Shown here one piece after another: positions 1 to 13,479 of a DNA stretch of 64,000 nt. Origin of the DNA: Phoronis australis (lineage: Eukaryota > Phoronida > Phoronidae); the NCBI GenBank assembly GCA_002633005.1, contig NMRA01000052.1:345968-409967 (forward strand), read 5' to 3'. The translations under genes and the position numbers were made by a program. How positions within the stretch are numbered: the stretch's first letter is position 1; the number at the start of each line of letters is the position of its first letter. The notes under the pieces are model-generated. The model had not been told where the DNA came from and searched no databases. It was given only the letters and a program-made list of their open reading frames with translations.

Positions 1-457
1 TAAAATTGGAAAATATTGAAATGTTTTATGAGACAACGATTACCTTAAGTAATTAATTATAGAGAAATTAACGATGATAGTTATGGTAAAGATAATAATA
101 TTAATAACGGTGATAATATGCAAATATCAAAATGGCGATCACAAAATTGACAATAGACTGGCACACCAGACGTGCATTACGCAGAACAAGTTTCTAGTGA
201 GAAACGAAATCAAACAAGACCACACAAAATTACAAGAGTGCAAGGCCAATGACCTCGCAAACAAGCCTAAAAACTCACTTGTGTGCACTAGCGAAACCCC
301 CTTCACTGAAATACTTGGTTGGTGAGACTGGAATGCTAGCACGTTTATGTTATAAGTAAAAGCATTATTTTTGTTCCATACTACAAGATTTCTTAACACA
401 AGTGTTTTCCGAGTGCCACGCACTACAGAACACAGTCGAGCTCTGCTCGATACTCAC

Positions 458-601
458 CTGGTGTGTTCCAGGAGTGGTTGCACGAGGACCATGGTAGGGG
501 GTCTTGCATGGAGGCGAACAGGTAGAAGACTCCGTAAGCAATGATCATGTTATAGTAGATACCAACCAGGAATGATACAAACACCATGCCATAGCCAATG
601 C
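458..601 (-). CDS. Gene B exon 3: TM3 and start of second extracellular loop
   Basis: TATTGCAG| to CCAG|GTGAGT, 144 nt, phase 1-1: [48 protein letters not shown]. The 3' continuation is outside the window. Loop 2 starts with a potential glycosylation sequon (NHS). Confidence 0.95.
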
Positions 602-3600
602 CTGCAATAGTCCGTAATTTAGTCACGATGGTTAATTTGAATTTAATTCTCTAGTGCTGTACGGCATAACAGTGATTATTAATTTTTTGCACAAAATTAA
701 TCGCTTATGACCAAAAATAACTCGTTCAGGTCTTTTGCAAATTGATGGACTGGCAAGATACTTTTTAGTCGCCTGCTTTTTGAAAGCCACCTGATATGAG
801 ATGAAGGAGAGCAGACATTTTTCCATCTAGTTTCAGGAGTCCAGTGAAACGATTGGCGAAAAGTGATGCGGGCAGGAACTTTTTTCTTTAATTAGTGAGG
901 TGTTGATTTTAAAATGAGATGGGGCAAATCACTTACTAAAGCTGTCTTATCGAAAATCAAATTTCACCTACTGTACTAATAAGAAATGAGAACATTTTTC
1001 GACATTTTTTGCTGTTTGATTGTTTACGTAATAAAATTCCACACATCCAATTCATAGTGTAAGCTACACAATTGAGGATTTACCACAAATTAAAATTTTG
1101 CTAAGACAGCAATGTTGGCAGTTGCAATGCCGTCAATTTTATTTTCACTGTTTTACAGACATGAACACATTTTCTTTACTCATGAATTGAAGTGCGTCGA
1201 TTTTTTTACGAAAGCTGCATTACTCGATGCACATCAACGAAGACAGTTCACAAACACGGTATCATTTAATTCAATGTCATTTCCAATCACAAAATAATCA
1301 TTTAATTCAATGTCATTTCCAATCACAAAATAATAGTCCCCAACAATAGATATGTGAAGCGTACAGTTACAACTCTTTCTCAGTTCAACAGATGATGTGA
1401 ATTTTTATTTGTAGATTCCATCGAAACTGTTTGATTGCACTCCATCAAGTATGGTAATTGATATTCCAATACTATAATTGCGTTAATAATTCTTAATTAT
1501 AATATAACAATAACAATAACCCTTCCTCACGTGGCTATAAGCCAACACATGCGCCATTGGATTACATCAATTAAGTCTACATGGCATAAATGACTAGTAA
1601 GTAACAGATTAATCAATTTTACACCTTAGCTATTAACTACAACAAGCACTTGTGACTTATGTCTCTGACTGTGTTGAACAGGTAGAAAATCAAAGAGAGC
1701 ACGAACATCAGACAACACCCAATTGAATAATACTGTCAGGCACTTGGTGTCGTGCTCCGCACAACTACGGGTGTAAACACTAAAGTTCTGACTTAAATCA
1801 CGAAAGAAGATCAAAAGGTGACATCATCTTATTCAAGTTATTTATGGTAAAAATTGTCAAATTAGGGACAGTCTCTAAAACTTGAGACACTGCAATGAAA
1901 GGCAAAGTTGAATTTGAACATTTTTGCGAGTCCCCATTAAAGTGTAACATGGAGATGAAAGGTCGTTTGTTGTTGATCGTATTTCTTGAATTTAGGAGGA
2001 CCAACATTGCATATTTCTAAAATTTGGAACAAGCTCCAACCTTGAGTAAAATTAAAATTTCACTGTCCCAAGCGGGAAATTTTTACTGTAGTTTTACTGG
2101 AGTTCTGGCAAAATATGAAGAAAATTAATGAACTGAGTCAGTGTTCCTGTTCCAGACTGATAGTATTTGACAACTCGAAAGTAGAAATTTCTTCTTCTTG
2201 ATGATGAACGTATTTCATAAAATTGTCAAAAATGATTATTTTGTATTTTTCCCACTCATCTATGTCAGCAGCTGCTCATGAAAGCCATCTCTGCATTATA
2301 CAAGGATAACACCTGAGGCACCTTGTACTTCCAAGTTAACACTTGCCTAGCAACAAACATTTCAGCTCATCAACCATCAACCAAACACGAAATTCAAACG
2401 CCTTTAGTAAAATTCAGTTTTGGATTTGGAACATGGAAAAGTAGAGATCCACCCGTGGCCGACTTATGATGACCTTGACAACAGTGACTACGGTGAGAGG
2501 GCACACTGAAGTCATTCTAATAAAAATTTTGTGGATAAAGATTCTTCCCAAACAGTTGTTAGGGCATCAGATTGTAGTTAATACTTTTAATGTATTGGTT
2601 AAACATTGTTTTTTGTGGAAGAACTCGCACTATAGTGATAATAAAACATTTTGTGTTTGTCTTGTGGTGCACAACTCAAAGTGATCCCCAACTAACACAC
2701 CAGTGTTAAACATTGGTATATATTTACCTCAACATTGGTATATATTTACCTCAACATTGGTATATATTTACCTCAACATTGGTATTTATTTACCTCAAAA
2801 GCTCTTGGTTACACCTCTTCAATTGTTTTTTTTTGTCAAAAAGAGTGTACAGACTACTCTCGGTCACTACCAAATTCACCAAATACTGAGTGACATATTT
2901 CACATATTCTGTCCTCCGAGGATAAACCTAAAAAACATCCTGTTTCTACTTTGAGGGGAAAGGTTCCGCTGTGAATTTGAGCAAGAAATGACGGTAAAGA
3001 TCGGTCAAGTGGAAACATAATGCACAGTTCTATAAATATGTAGGCGCATAAAAAGGAATTAGATAACAACGGACAGAAAGAGAATCCGGATTAGAAAAAA
3101 TCAATATTTTCTCTTAATTTTGACGATCTTGTGAGAGGAGATGAAAACTGCTTTCTCATTTCTGTCTTTACTCCCAAAGCGCAACATTCTTTACTGACCA
3201 CAAGAGGCTTAACTTCAGTGGGAACAGTTGTTTTCTACAGGACACATCAGATTTCCTTCCCTATTACATTTACTTCCTTTCAGAACAGAAGATTAGGAGT
3301 GCAAGACTGTGGGAATGCTTAATCCACTCCTGCACTCTGGTCAGTCATTTTTGTCGTATTATGCTGCATTCAGTCTCGGCATAGGATCATGAGATCAATG
3401 CAGCTGGGCTCCATTTTGGCTTCACCTTCGTCAAGTTCAATAATGCTAGTTAGTGTATTGTCACAAAAGCACTTTAATGCGAGGTCCAGTCAGATACTGT
3501 CAGGTATTTTCAATGGAAGTACATAATTTATGCTGGATTTTTCTCACCACGAGACATTTATTGAACTCCATTCATGTCTCATTCTAAATGATCCGACACA

Positions 3601-6600
3601 TACGCCATCTGTGGTCTTAATAGAATTAACCTTAGACAGTTAATGGGAGGGCTATTAATTCAGTCCAGTGGGAACGCTAGCAATTGCCTATTGCGGCGTG
3701 TCATATTTATCTCAAGGTATGTTACGCCAGCTATTTACTCCGGTTTGGTCAGTGAAAAAGCAGTATTTATCATTTACTTTTTAACGCCATAAATATCAAT
3801 AGAATTAAATATAATAGAGTTTTTTTGTGAGTAATTAGCTAAAAATCCATGACTATCACTGAGTAAGTACTATTTTCACTCTACACAGATATATGACCTA
3901 TTAAAATCTAATCCACATACAGGTAACTCAATTTATTTACAACTTGTGTTCTGTCACCATACATTTCCTGTTAGCTAGAAACACACAACATAATACTGTC
4001 TCGCTTTGTTCTCCCAAGTCTGAACACTTTTAAAGGCAGTTTTATTCAGTCTGCAATTAAAGAATATTGATGATCTGCTCGCACTGTGATTACTTAATAG
4101 CTGATTTTCGAAAAAGCCGCACCATATTGAAATTCACTATCTCACAAGATGGCGACCAGGTCTTTGTAGGACAGGTGTTCAGCGCTTCCTACAGATCCCA
4201 TGCGGACGGGAAGTTTCAACCAATTGCCACAAACAGCATTTTAACACCTTTCCTACTATCATACTGCTGGCATATGTTCACTGATGTGCAGTGGGACGTA
4301 CTAATGGCTTAAGACCAAAGGCAAACTTATTGAAATATTCATGGAGAGAACATTATATTCCATACACTTCCCATGGCAAAGAGAGTCCACGCACGCATAG
4401 TCGTTGCATTCAATTCCAGCAATTATCACAGAGCCAAAACAAATTACTGAGCCTAGCCTACTAAAACAATAGGAAGGGTCCACAGAGAGATTTAGTCATC
4501 TGTTTCAAAAATTAATGGGCCACTGTATATAGTAATGAGTTTCTACCATCAGTCGGAATCAATCGGAAGCTGCTGACTTTAGAGAACGTCAATATGAAAA
4601 GTCGCTATTGATGGAGTTGATCGACTAATTTAATCCCATTAGTGACGTTTTTTTTTAACATAACATCAATAAGCAATTTGAAAACAAATTACAGTAGATG
4701 TTCACATTTAGCAGCCAAGTTGCAAAGAGCTCCAGCAATGATTCACTGCAAAGCAAAAATGAGGAATTGACAATGCCTAGTTTATAGCATTGTACAGTGT
4801 AGTAACAAATACTCTGCAAACAACAAGGCTATTGTTTGTCCATGGTAATCGAAGCATTTCTCTACTTAATATCCCTTTATTCTTCTCTTTCTGTTTACAG
4901 TGTACACTGCCAAAGTGTCATGTTTGCCGATAATTACAACAAGGAAATATCCAGAGGTACGTTTCATGAAAAGTGAATTGAGACCTCAGTCAGAAATTTC
5001 AATTTATGCTCCGCACAACTATGCCAGAAAAACGGTAATTTTATCTCGCTTAGAAAATAATACACTCAGAGAATATACCCACATTTACTAGTTAATAAAA
5101 ATAAGTTATAATATCAATAATGCTGAACCTGTGACGATGCGCTCACAACTACATCACAAGTCAACAGTATCAGTCAAAAAGACCTGTAAATCCCCATGAC
5201 GCGCTAACAACTACATCACAAGTCAACAGTATCAGTCAAAAAGACCTGTAAATCCCCACCATGACAGCAATGCGGAAATGAAACAAAAATCGTCAAATTA
5301 GCTGAGAATGAGGAAAATTAGCAGGAAATTTATTAACTTAAGCAGCTACAGTGCAATCAGAATTTTGCCTCCATAATAGTTATTACCGGCTGTTTTTGCT
5401 GTCCGCAGAATTAGCGGGGTTTTGTATGGTTACCGTTCATCATGAACTGCACATGGCAAAAACTTCGTACCGAAGCGGGAATGTAATACAAAATTTATGG
5501 CTTAACACCTAAGTCTTGTTTGAAGAGGACGGGCCGCGCAGGAAGAGATGTCCCATCCTAGATCTACCACCCTTTAACTTATCAATCTGCTGCAATTTTG
5601 TGAATGAAATGAAAGCATCCACTGAATTAAAACAACAAAGTAGCAGCAATATCTTTCATGCTGACCACACCTTCTACTTCCATGTAGACTATATATGACC
5701 TTTGACAGCAAGCAAAACGCATGCATTCCCAGATTTCATGCAAATATTTACAACTCGAATCCTTACGTTTGACTTTGTTTCTGCGTCACTACAAATTCTG
5801 CTCAGTTCAGAGGTCATTCTCACAAAACTGTTTCCGAGATAGATACATTAGAGTTTGGCAATGACTTTGTATTAAGTGACTATTTCAAGTTGTTGAGTGC
5901 ATATAATCGGTGTAAACGGAAAAGGTTTCCTTTTCCTTAGAGCAGAGCATGCAATTATTGCATGAGCAATGACGTCAAAAGGAACTCTTTGAAGCTTGCT
6001 AGATAACTGGCCTGTGTACCAGGATGAGCGATGTTGGAAAAAAGATTGCTGGGAAGGATCATAAATACACAAGATTGATAATTCCAATTTTGCAAACCCC
6101 ACTCTTTTCTAGAATATTACTATGAAATCCAACCTAAAGTACTGAGAAAAACCAGAATTCTTGGCTTTGTTTTATAGAATTAAGAAATCTGTCCAGAAAA
6201 ATCTGCAGAAATTCTCTTGAACGTAAATGGGACACACAGAGCAATGTTCGATGTCATCACCTTTCTTAAATTCTAAACACAACAATATAAAGCGTAGCTT
6301 CAAATGTGAAATGAAAAATAGCTAAATTGGTGACTTGAGTACCGCAACGCGAGTTTCAGTTTGAGTTTGAAAATGCTACCGGAAATTTCTGAATATAGGT
6401 CTGTGGGAGAATATTCAGAAAACAACCTTTAAAAACGTCAAACGAAACCGAATAATATGCTCCCCGGCATATTTTCAGAAGGGGCGTGTATTCCTGTAAA
6501 CTGTATCAAACATTTTGTGATGCAGTTTTTGCTAAACAAAAGTTTCTTGTGAAGTTTTTTGAAGTAAGCACATCCTTTTTCATGTATGTAGTTGTACATC

Positions 6601-9313
6601 ACTAGTAAAAATTTTATTCGTCCTTACTTATTTGGCATTCATTAAAAGCAAACAGTGCGTTTAAACTGCCCTTCGCACTCTGCTAATGAACAATCCATTT
6701 AGAGTTTCATAACATTAAAATATACCCATGGGAATACCTTCGGGTGAGCATATTTTCAGAAATTCTTGGCATCATGCACCCAGGTCATAAGGTAGAGGCC
6801 AAGTACTCACCTTTAAAGAGAGGCGCAGCCCGCCAGATGGTGATTGGTCCGAGGCTGGCGAATTGGCCGAAGCTGATCTCCATGAAGAAGAGAGGTATAC
6901 CACAGATGATAAGCATGAGAAAGTAGGGAATGAAGAAGGCACCTGAAAACAAAGGAGCAACATTTAACACATATTACAGTAAACAAAGGAGCAACCTGTA
7001 ACACACGTTACAGTAAACTCTCACCAATGTAGGACACAACATGGCAGACAAGTGAAATTTTATTTCTTATTATTTTCCTTCAATGCCTTAAGCTTAAAAG
7101 TTTCATCATAAATACTTCACCACTTCTAAGCTCTATAACATCAATCAATGTTTTGAGAAATTGTGGACATTCACAATTGTTTTAGGCAAATGTAAAACAA
7201 GCAACTTTCGTAATTATTTTTGAGTGAAATTGGTGACAACTGCATCATACATCACTCATAATAAAACCGCTCTGAGATGGTGGCGTGTTACAACTATTAT
7301 TCAATTCTCTTGGTCTATTTACACCGACCTCATGTCTAATATTTACATTGTCACGACGTTTCGGTCAGTCTATTCTCTGGCCATCGTCAGGTGTTCCTAT
7401 GTTCTTACAGGAACAAACACGGATATGTGTTGCACTCACCATGGTGTGAATTTTTTTTATTATATGTTGTCCGAGAAAGGATTTGAACCCACAACTTCTG
7501 AAACTACAGTGGTGTAGTGGTTAAGGTGCTGGACTCAATCTGTAGTTTCAGAAGTCGTGGGTTCAAATCCTTCCTCAGACAATATATAATCAAAAAAATC
7601 ACACCATGATGAGTGTACCACATATCTGTGCTCGTACTAAGAATGCAGGAACACCTGACGATGGCCGGAGAATAGACCAACCAAAACGTCGTGACAAAGT
7701 AAGACAAGAGGTTGGTGTAAATAGACCAGTAATAGTTGTATCATACTTACCATTTTAAAAATGATGTAAAGTTTTATTCATAATCATATTGTATGGAGAA
7801 ATTTGATGAAAAGAAGTACCACAAGCCTGCCGTAGAGTGAAGAATTTTTAGCATATTTACCCCAACTTGAGTTTCTAAGTTAAATAACTTTTTTGAGAAT
7901 TATGTGAACATTTTTCCATTGAAATCAGAAAAAACAAATAGAACATTTCATTATATTGAGCCCTCGACAAAACGCAGAAATGTAACTTTAGAGCAAAGCC
8001 CTTTTCAGTCCATGTCATAATCAGTGATAAATCTATCAAGAACTGCTAGAACTGAAAAAAATATGAATGCATCAAGAGAGAAAAACAAACAGTTGTCTGT
8101 GAATAAGGAAAAGTGCACTCTGCACTGAGTGACATGTTCCCCACTTGAGACTGTTAATGTTAATACCCAGACAGAGTCTGTTGGAGATAATTGACCTTTA
8201 AGTGATTGCATAACACAAGCACAAAAACAAGATTCCTGTTCAGGGGTAGTGGGGACAGTGACGTAGGTTGAAGCCAAATATAACAGAGTGGATATCCGTG
8301 AAATAACTGAAGGATGCACCAAAATGAACGCAAGAATTCGGCAATGCGACACGAAGAACATAGTCTTCATTTACATTCGTTTCAAGGCTAAAAATCATTC
8401 ATACATATTCAGGATATTTCCAATTTGAAATTAATAAAGATTTTAGATACATGAGAAAATACACTATAATTAACAAAAGCAAAATAATCCACACCTGACC
8501 AACCAATTTAAAGTATACTTGTACTGAACAACTGCATTTTGTAGATAGTTGTGTTAAAAGTGAACCAGTAGGAGGTGTGACCTTCACGGACAGTTTTGAA
8601 ACAGTAAGCACAGCCAATAAAATCCATACATTGTTTGAATGAAATTTGCAGTTTTCCGGAAAAAACAACTTTTGAGTAATCAATTTTTGACAAGAAACGA
8701 ACAGAAACTCCGTTAAAGTGGTGGCCATTCACTGCTCTACTAAAATGACCAATAGGCAGTGCAACTTGAAGGATACACACATCTAACCTGAGTAATACCT
8801 ACTGAATTTTAGAACACAAATTAGCGTCATAATTCACAAAAATTTAATTCCAGACCCAACCACGCACTTTCAATATTCAAATTTAGCACAAAATGAGCAG
8901 AGCAGTTTTGCAAATAAATTTTGGTACAAAAAGAAGCCCAGAAATGTTTTCCACTGTTTGTCTTTAATTTACTTCTCGCCGTTTAAAACCTTTTAACTTC
9001 TTGGATTTTAATTCAACTTTCATAAATTAAGAACAAAAATATTTTGACGAGATTAGACTATTAACTTGATTTTCCACCTGGCCTTACAATGATGACATCC
9101 ACACTCACCTCCGCCATTTCTGTAACAAAGGTAGGGGAATCGCCAAATGTTGCCGAGACCCACGGCGTAACCAAGGCACGACAGGAGGAACTCGAGTCGA
9201 CTGCCCCAGTTGCCTCGCTCCTTGTTCTCATCTTCGGAGCTGTCGAGCGTGATCACGTCCTCGATATCCAGCGCACCACGGAGGTCCATGATGGCCGATT
9301 GCTTCCGAGGTAA
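458..9313 (-). CDS. Gene B: second SLC6-family glycine-transporter-like gene, 5' part only
   Basis: Three exons (9109-9313, 6811-6942, 458-601) join in phase to about 160 residues covering N-tail, TM1, TM2, TM3 and the start of loop 2; the rest lies beyond position 1. The TM1 text [22 protein letters not shown]2 [18 protein letters not shown] and TM3 [10 protein letters not shown] are closer to classical glycine transporters than gene A is. Gly replaces the monoamine-site Asp. Intron positions and phases match gene A, so the two are tandem paralogues about 31 kb apart, same strand. Gene A is upstream and gene B downstream in their shared direction of transcription. Confidence 0.9.
1261..1334. 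repeat. Two-copy 36-bp tandem repeat
   Basis: The unit beginning ATCATTTAATTCAATGTCAT is repeated immediately and without change; period 36. Confidence 0.9.
1860..2330. repeat. Dispersed repeat family E, copy 1
   Basis: Shares phrases such as a CTCCAACCTTGAG-like block and TCTCTAAAACTTGA with about 20690-21170 and 40985-41600. All three are diverged, non-coding and of unclear ends. Probably an old transposable-element fragment. Confidence 0.4.
2710..2798. repeat. Four-copy 22-bp minisatellite
   Basis: CATTGGTATATATTTACCTC recurs at 2711, 2733, 2755 and 2777; the last unit has TTTA in place of TATA. Confidence 0.92.
5139..5258. repeat. Two-copy 62-bp tandem duplication
   Basis: GCGCTCACAACTACATCACA and following sequence to CCTGTAAATCCCCA is repeated with a 62-bp period and almost no change, suggesting a recent slip or local duplication. 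Confidence 0.9.
6811..6942 (-). CDS. Gene B exon 2: TM2 and first intracellular loop
   Basis: TTTTCAG| to AAAG|GTGAGT, 132 nt, phase 1-1: [43 protein letters not shown]. Conserved GIPLFFmE.sfGQFas is nearly that of vertebrate glycine transporters (family knowledge). Confidence 0.95.
6943..9108. other. Gene B intron 1 (about 2.2 kb)
   Basis: Contains the tRNA-derived foldback element at 7289-7740. The rest, including a 121-codon minus-strand ORF at 8005-8370, shows no recognisable coding content. Confidence 0.7.
7289..7740. mobile_element. tRNA-derived SINE-like foldback element
   Basis: Two arms of about 220 bp (7289-7509 and 7540-7740) are inverted copies at roughly 85% or more by eye, joined by a 30-bp centre, TGGTGTAGTGGTTAAGGTGC and on. 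Centre and right arm carry a pol III-like A box (about 7510-7520) and a good B box, GGGTTCAAATCC at 7559-7570, at tRNA-like spacing. The left arm has the reverse B box at 7479-7490. It reads as two SINE bodies head to head around one tRNA-like head. Mobility is inferred. Confidence 0.75.
9109..9313 (-). CDS. Gene B exon 1 (first recognisable): N-tail and TM1
   Basis: The open frame begins after TTGTTTTCAG| at 9313 with LPRKQSAI before an in-frame ATG at 9289. Starting there gives [20 protein letters not shown], an acidic N-tail, then [20 protein letters not shown] and [14 protein letters not shown]. Either 9289 is the start with a 5' UTR splice, or, as in gene A, translation starts in an upstream exon joined in phase 0. 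Donor GGAG|GTGAGT, phase 1. The N-tail is much shorter than that of gene A and shares no obvious sequence with it. Confidence 0.9.
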
Positions 9314-10730
9314 CTGAAAACAAACTGAACATTTCAGATTGATTGCAAAATAAACAGATGGCTGTAGGAATTCCTGGGTGCGTGATGCGAGAGGTAATCA
9401 CAAACAAATCGAGTATAATCCAGGACCATGTTTCGTGAATGCAATACACTCACAATATTTTGGGATCGGTGGGAGGAACTAGTCTGCAATAGATGCTTGG
9501 AACTTTGGGAAAGGTGTTCTTCACACACAATAGGTCTTTTGAAATCGACATACAAGGTTAGTGGAAGTTATTCTTTGTGAACCCTGTTCTGTTACACAAG
9601 TGCCCTGAAGTTGGCCTGTATAAGTAAAAGTAGTTTATGGTCCTGGCTGAGAAGAGAATTTGTTCATTACCCTACGGATTTCGAATAGCTAAGAACAGAA
9701 TGAAGATACCGTGACGAGAAACTGTTGCTCAGGGAATGATAACAGTTCATTTTTTGTCATAATTAAGCACTGCAGCCTCGCCGACCGATCGTTTCAATGT
9801 TAATGATTTTTCTAGTATACTCGAGTAAAGTGTCAAGGTCAGTAGCCAACCAAAACATTTACCTTTTGCTAAAATGTCCAGTTTTGCATAGTCGTGTGCG
9901 ATCTTGCAAGAAACTTTTTCTACTGAGCAAACCTGAATTTTACTTTATATTTAGAGCAAATCCATAACACGCAAGGTTGGGAAGCATTGCAAAATTGACC
10001 CGGAGGTAATCGCAAATAAATCAGCATCATTCTAATTAATCATTTATTGAGAACATGTAATAGGTGGCAACAGAGGTCACTGCAGTCTGACTCCATCCTA
10101 AATATACCACTGGCAGGCCTTACATTACTGAGACATATCTTATATCACTGCATACATGGTCGTAAGTAATACGCCACAGGGGTGCATGCTACTATGGGAC
10201 ACAAGTTGAAATTTCATTCACAAATTGTCGAATGCTGCACACAGTGACAGCAACCCAACAATGCACTCACCTTTCTACACCACCACACAGCACGGTGAAA
10301 CAAAGGAACAACTACGGCAAAAATATATTTCAGTCCATAGCCAACTGAGGAAGCACTTGGAAATACTCCTCAACTTCGAATAAACCAACAAGTTCAAAAC
10401 TATGAGTTGACTCCATTCAGCTACGTACTTGCAGAGCAGTAGACACAGACTTCAGCCAGAAATAACATCCCCACTGAATATAGTCCAGGTGATGTAACCT
10501 TCAAGATATTAGCCTGCTCTGCTGAAACTGTTACTGAAACCCATTGAAAACTTTAAAAGAAAGTGCATTCTTAAGTGTCCTTGATGTTTTGTAAAACTGC
10601 TGGCTAGTAGTGAATGGCTACATTTAATGCATTTATTGGTGCTTTTGAATTTTAATGAAGACTACATTAAACAAGAACACTCCTTTGAATAAACAGATGG
10701 AGTTTTCAATCAACAAATCCAGATTCAGAA

Positions 10731-11203
10731 GGGCCTTACATACTAACCTCGATGCCTCCACGGTTTGGGGAGTTGCAGTCAGTATGAAGACTTAACTCCA
10801 GTCCTGGATCGAAGTTACCAACTCCAGTTAACCTTGCAGTTAACAGGTGCAGTATGAACAGTTAACTTGGGTCCAATCGAAGTTATCGCCAGGTGCCACT
10901 GTTATCGTCAACTATTACAGGGTATTGCCGTCACTAATAGCTGCTTATATTTTGCTCTAATAATAACCAATCAATTTGAAAATTAGTATAATGTCAATTA
11001 GCACATGTAAATGTTCCCAAATTGACATTCTGAAAAAATGTTAGCGTGCAGCGCTACCTGGCGATAATTTCGATGACGACAGCGTCACCTCCCGTTTACT
11101 TCAATATTCATTAACTACCGAAGCCAGTATGAAAGACCCAGTTAACTGCGCTGTTTACGTCGACGCTCCGCTCAGACCGGAGTGAGTCAATATGAAAGGG
11201 CCT
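10731..11203. mobile_element. Non-autonomous TIR-like element, family C copy 1
   Basis: Ends are loosely inverted: GGGCCTTACATACTAAC at the left and the reverse of TCAATATGAAAGGGCC at the right. Internal blocks (GTCCTGGATCGAAGTTACC, TCGAAGTTATCGCCAGG) are shared with 32446-32956 and partly with 50300-51726. No coding capacity; a MITE-like element is the best reading. Confidence 0.65.
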
Positions 11204-12599
11204 AGAGAGTGGGAACAATATAATTTGCAACTGCCATATATTAAACATCCTTACGGTTATTCAGAGAATAAATCCGGAAACGCACATTTTCCTTAATGTC
11301 CACAAACAAAATACACTTTTACACCTAAATCTGATTTCAAACTAGGTATTAATTTCATCGTTCCAAAACTTTAACAGCCACTGACATTTGTCATATTAAA
11401 GTGCATGAATTCAGCAGCGGCAATCCTAGAGAATGACCCCCGATGGAGATCAAACAGTACATAGGCATGCATGAATTCTATCAAATGCTGTTTTCTAAAG
11501 TACATGATTGTTCAGATCTCGAATTCAACTCTTCTCAATTACGGAGGTAGAAAACACACTGCCTGACTGAAATGGTAAAATCGGACCAATTGCAATCAAA
11601 ATATTAGTCCCAAAATATTGTCTTTTTTCATTTAGGAATGCTCACATTGTATCACAATTTGTCTGATGGTAGGTATGCTATATACAGTACTTGAACACAG
11701 AAAAGCATTAGACTTATATTTCACTTAATTGTCTGCCCTGGTGTGTCCCACATTTGTCAGATTTTACAGGCAGTTTTCGAATGGCAGGGTCGCGAAAACA
11801 CTATGCGTCAAGTTGTAGTGACAAGCGAAGAAGAATTTATCCAATACCAATTGGCTTTTAATTTTTTAATGTCAGCATTGGAAATTATAATACAACAGCA
11901 AAACTTGATTGACATTAAGGGGACAAACGACAAACCAATTTTCACAGTGTAAAATAGCATTTAGTACAACAGCAGTGTACAGCGGTTGGTTTAGCGTACT
12001 ACAGCAAAGTAATAGTGGTGCCGTTCTCGTGTGAAAATTGGTGGAAGAAATAAGTAACTCCTGTGTATTTTTCAAGCAAAACTTTATGAGGAAAAACTTT
12101 AGTAATACGACACGAATTCGTCTAGGTTCTACACCCGGTTGCATGAAACACTCCAAAATAGGTACTTGACTAAGATACCCAACAGTTTTTCTACCTTTTT
12201 TCTTTATTATAACTATCATAACTAAAAGTCTAGTTCCATGAACATAAATAGTGACTTAGTCCTTACATTAGGGTCATTGGATGAAATGATCCCTATTTAT
12301 TTTCAGCAATATTTAGAATTCAATGCTGAGTTCACTCTCGATTTGTATCAAAGCCAAACATTACTATTAGTATTAAAACCATAACAACACAAAAAGTGCT
12401 TTCAAAAGCCTACAAATTCATAGAAAATTCAGAGAACTCTCATGTGGGACCATTTCATGCAAACGGGCACTGAGATCCGATAAGTTTCGTGGGATTAATA
12501 CCTGAGAAATTCTTCATGACCTACCTGGTTTAATGATTCAATTTAAAATTCCAATCATTACCTCAATCCTAAACCCACTGGTGCTAGCACCTGCACTGT

Positions 12600-12685
12600 A
12601 CTGTACCGTGCCAGTGTCTGTCAATAGGGGTGACTTATTATTACTGTACCGTGCCAGTGTCCGTCAATAGGGGTGACCTATTATT
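12600..12685. repeat. Two-copy 43-bp tandem repeat
   Basis: ACTGTACCGTGCCAGTGT plus AATAGGGGTGAC occurs twice in a row with only two or so differences. Confidence 0.9.
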
Positions 12686-13479
12686 CCAGTATTCTTTTTA
12701 GGCGACACCAACGTTTGTGGAATAAATCTAGTTCCCCCCACCTCGAGATATTTCTTGGACTTCAAAATACGTGGGACCGGTATTACTGTGCACAAGTACC
12801 ACAAAATCAGAGAGGAGGCTTTGCTATTTCACAAAGTAACTACTGGGTATTTGCACGTCTTGTCATTTTTCTTCATGTGTATCACCATGCAGAAAGTTCA
12901 AGTCTTTTGCCATCAGGGCATAAGTTCTCTAACAGTAATCTCTTGTTTACGAAGAACATGCAAGAACTTTTTTTACACTAAGTAACATTTATGGCTCACA
13001 ACCCAGAGGCACAAATAGTACCGCTATTACTTTAGGACGTGAATATCTTTCGATTTGCCTGAAATAAGACCGCAGTTAAGACTACCTACCCAATAGGAAA
13101 CAATCTACATAACTTTTTAGCATTCTGAGAACACAAAAACTCTTTTGTCTGGTTTAAGTCTGGGATGACAGGGACAAAACGTAATATTCCTATCAATCAC
13201 AGACATAGGTAAATTTTTGTCTGAATCTTTCAAATACCCCCACTGGCCAACGGTAGCAATTGATGGCAGGATGGTCCCAAAGAATTTATCAAAAATGCCA
13301 ACAAACATCCCACTACATTAAATCCCTAAGAGATTCAAAACGTTGCCCACCATCTAGTCACTTAGACGTTTTTTAACAAAGTTGCCCTTGTACAAATTGC
13401 CTCCTGAACTACATCTGGGCGATAGAAAATTCGGGTTGTAAAACCCTCATCTCTGACCTCCACAAACCCTCGTTATTTC

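Larger units (their letters stand above)
602..6810. other. Gene B intron 2 (about 6.2 kb)
   Basis: No exon was found between TM2 and TM3 exons, which join directly in phase. The intron holds three short tandem duplications (1261-1334, 2710-2798, 5139-5258), a repeat related to sequences near 20.7 and 41.0 kb (about 1860-2330), and otherwise AT-rich unique sequence. Confidence 0.7.

Noticed and set aside
7505-7575. A functional tRNA gene
   Set aside because: A and B boxes are present, but the cloverleaf arms do not pair well and the sequence is part of a long foldback, so it is a tRNA-derived repeat.
8005-8370. 121-codon minus-strand ORF in gene B intron 1
   Set aside because: Hydrophobic, low-complexity composition, no family motif, no splice fit to gene B.
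11872-12219. 115-codon minus-strand ORF upstream of gene B
   Set aside because: No motif, no splice context to 9313, composition like the surrounding non-coding sequence.
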